From Paracoccaceae bacterium (GTDB taxonomy: Bacteria > Pseudomonadota > Alphaproteobacteria > Rhodobacterales > Rhodobacteraceae): DNA of 6,288 nt. The stretch lies in assembly GCA_003561595.1 (NCBI GenBank), contig PWWF01000319.1, positions 1 through 6,288 of the forward strand. Direction: 5' to 3'. Below are positions 5,720 through 6,288 of this stretch, in pieces. Positions within the stretch are counted from its first letter, which is position 1; every line of letters begins with the position of its first letter. A model generated the notes under the pieces. The model ran no database searches. It worked only from the letters and a program-made list of their open reading frames with translations, and was not told the DNA's origin. Position numbers and translations under genes: made by a program.

Positions 5720-6288
5720 TACAGTGCCCCCATCTCGCGGCCCACGCGGTCAAGAAACGCCGCGCGGGTCGTCTGGCTGGCGCGGTTCATGTCATAAAGC
5801 GCAAGGTAACGCAGCTTTTCAGGCCGCGTCACATGCCACAGCGCGCGCTTGACCACATGGCGCGGCGGATCGCCCGAAAGCACCGCGCGCAGCCGCGTGC
5901 CGCCATAGGTGGTGACAGCTGCCAGCTTGCGGATATGCGTCAGGTTGGGGCGCACGCGCCCGCCCTCCAGCCGAAAGGACACGCCGGGCAGAAACACCCG
6001 GTCGAAAAACCCCTTCAGGATCGCGGGGTAGCCGAAATTCCACACCGGAAACACCAGCACCAGCGCCTGCGCGGCCTGCAGCCGCTCGACATAGGTGTGC
6101 ACCGGGGTCTGGTTGTGGTCCAGGTCATGATAGCCGCGCCGCTCGGCCTCGGTCAGCACGGGCGAGAAGCCTTCGGCGTTCAGGTCGCAATCATCCACCT
6201 CCCATCCGCGCGCGGACAGTGCCTCGACCACACGGGTATGCAGCGCGGCGGAAAAACTCTCGGCGCAGGGATGGGCAAAGAGGACGAG
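5719..6288 (-). CDS. NAD(P)H-dependent flavodoxin-fold oxidoreductase, N-terminus cut by the window edge
   Basis: The reading frame is open to the right edge of the window, and 189 residues are visible. The true start lies just outside, probably only a few codons away, because the visible part begins LVLFAHPCAESFSAAL, the family's first strand and flavin phosphate loop. A GTG at 6231 lies after this essential motif and so is not the start. Further hallmarks are FPVWNFGYPAILKGFFDRV (flavin and substrate pocket) and TTYGGT (flavin loop). The C-terminus AFLDRVGREMGAL matches that of the downstream paralogue. The family reduces quinones or similar electrophiles with NAD(P)H via FMN/FAD. Its stop overlaps the next start by 1 nt. 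Having two adjacent family members suggests a tandem duplication followed by divergence; they may form a heterodimer or act on successive intermediates (inference). Confidence 0.92.
   Translation of the reverse strand, partial: LVLFAHPCAESFSAALHTRVVEALSARGWEVDDCDLNAEGFSPVLTEAERRGYHDLDHNQTPVHTYVERLQAAQALVLVFPVWNFGYPAILKGFFDRVFLPGVSFRLEGGRVRPNLTHIRKLAAVTTYGGTRLRAVLSGDPPRHVVKRALWHVTRPEKLRYLALYDMNRASQTTRAAFLDRVGREMGAL
5731..5753. repeat. Copy 2 of the 23-bp segment shared by the two oxidoreductase genes
   Basis: Partner of 5141-5163, in the same position relative to the end of the upstream paralogue. The low remaining similarity elsewhere in the two genes suggests an old duplication with local conservation, or possibly gene conversion at the C-terminus. 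Confidence 0.7.

Noticed and set aside
4215..5797. Plus-strand open frames of 330 and 320 codons opposite the oxygenase and oxidoreductase genes
   Set aside because: They are Arg/Pro/Gln-rich translations with no family motifs, complementary to well-supported minus-strand genes.

Overview
The window is a gene-dense, GC-rich stretch (by eye well above 60% GC) in which all eight recognisable genes lie on the minus strand, so transcription runs from position 6288 towards position 1. GC-rich codon use, ATGA-type gene overlaps and the gene families present suggest a proteobacterium, most plausibly an alphaproteobacterium of the Rhodobacterales type. This placement is an inference; no rRNA or other phylogenetic marker is present.

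Right half (6288 to 3413): a tightly packed, probably co-transcribed four-gene group. It starts with two tandem paralogous flavodoxin-fold NAD(P)H:quinone oxidoreductases; the first is cut by the window edge. A 2-oxoglutarate/Fe(II)-type oxygenase of the isopenicillin-N-synthase-like superfamily follows, then a creatininase-superfamily amidohydrolase. Successive genes overlap by 1 nt and 4 nt and are then separated by 7 nt. Two flavin reductases, an oxygenase and an amide- or ring-cleaving metallohydrolase look like a small-molecule catabolic or modification module, but the substrate cannot be read from this window.

Middle (3233 to 3412): a 180-bp gap, the only sizeable intergenic space. It probably carries the promoter of the next operon and contains an imperfect 17-bp palindrome. 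No convincing terminator was found.

Left half (3232 to 1): a second operon whose genes all overlap: ctaG-type oxidase assembly factor, a small CopD/HemJ-like four-helix membrane protein, cytochrome c oxidase subunit II (a predicted lipoprotein with an intact CuA site), and cytochrome c oxidase subunit I, which runs off the left edge. This encodes an aa3-like (type A) terminal oxidase with its copper-insertion factor. Its most striking property is in subunit I. All haem, CuB and cross-linked tyrosine positions are kept, but the K-channel lysine is Gln360. The three D-channel asparagines are replaced by Ile122, Thr140 and Glu205, and an extra glutamate (Glu196) lies in the same helix. The proton-transfer wiring of this oxidase therefore differs from that of the textbook Rhodobacter/Paracoccus aa3 enzymes.

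No tRNA, rRNA, CRISPR array, insertion sequence, origin or attachment site was seen.
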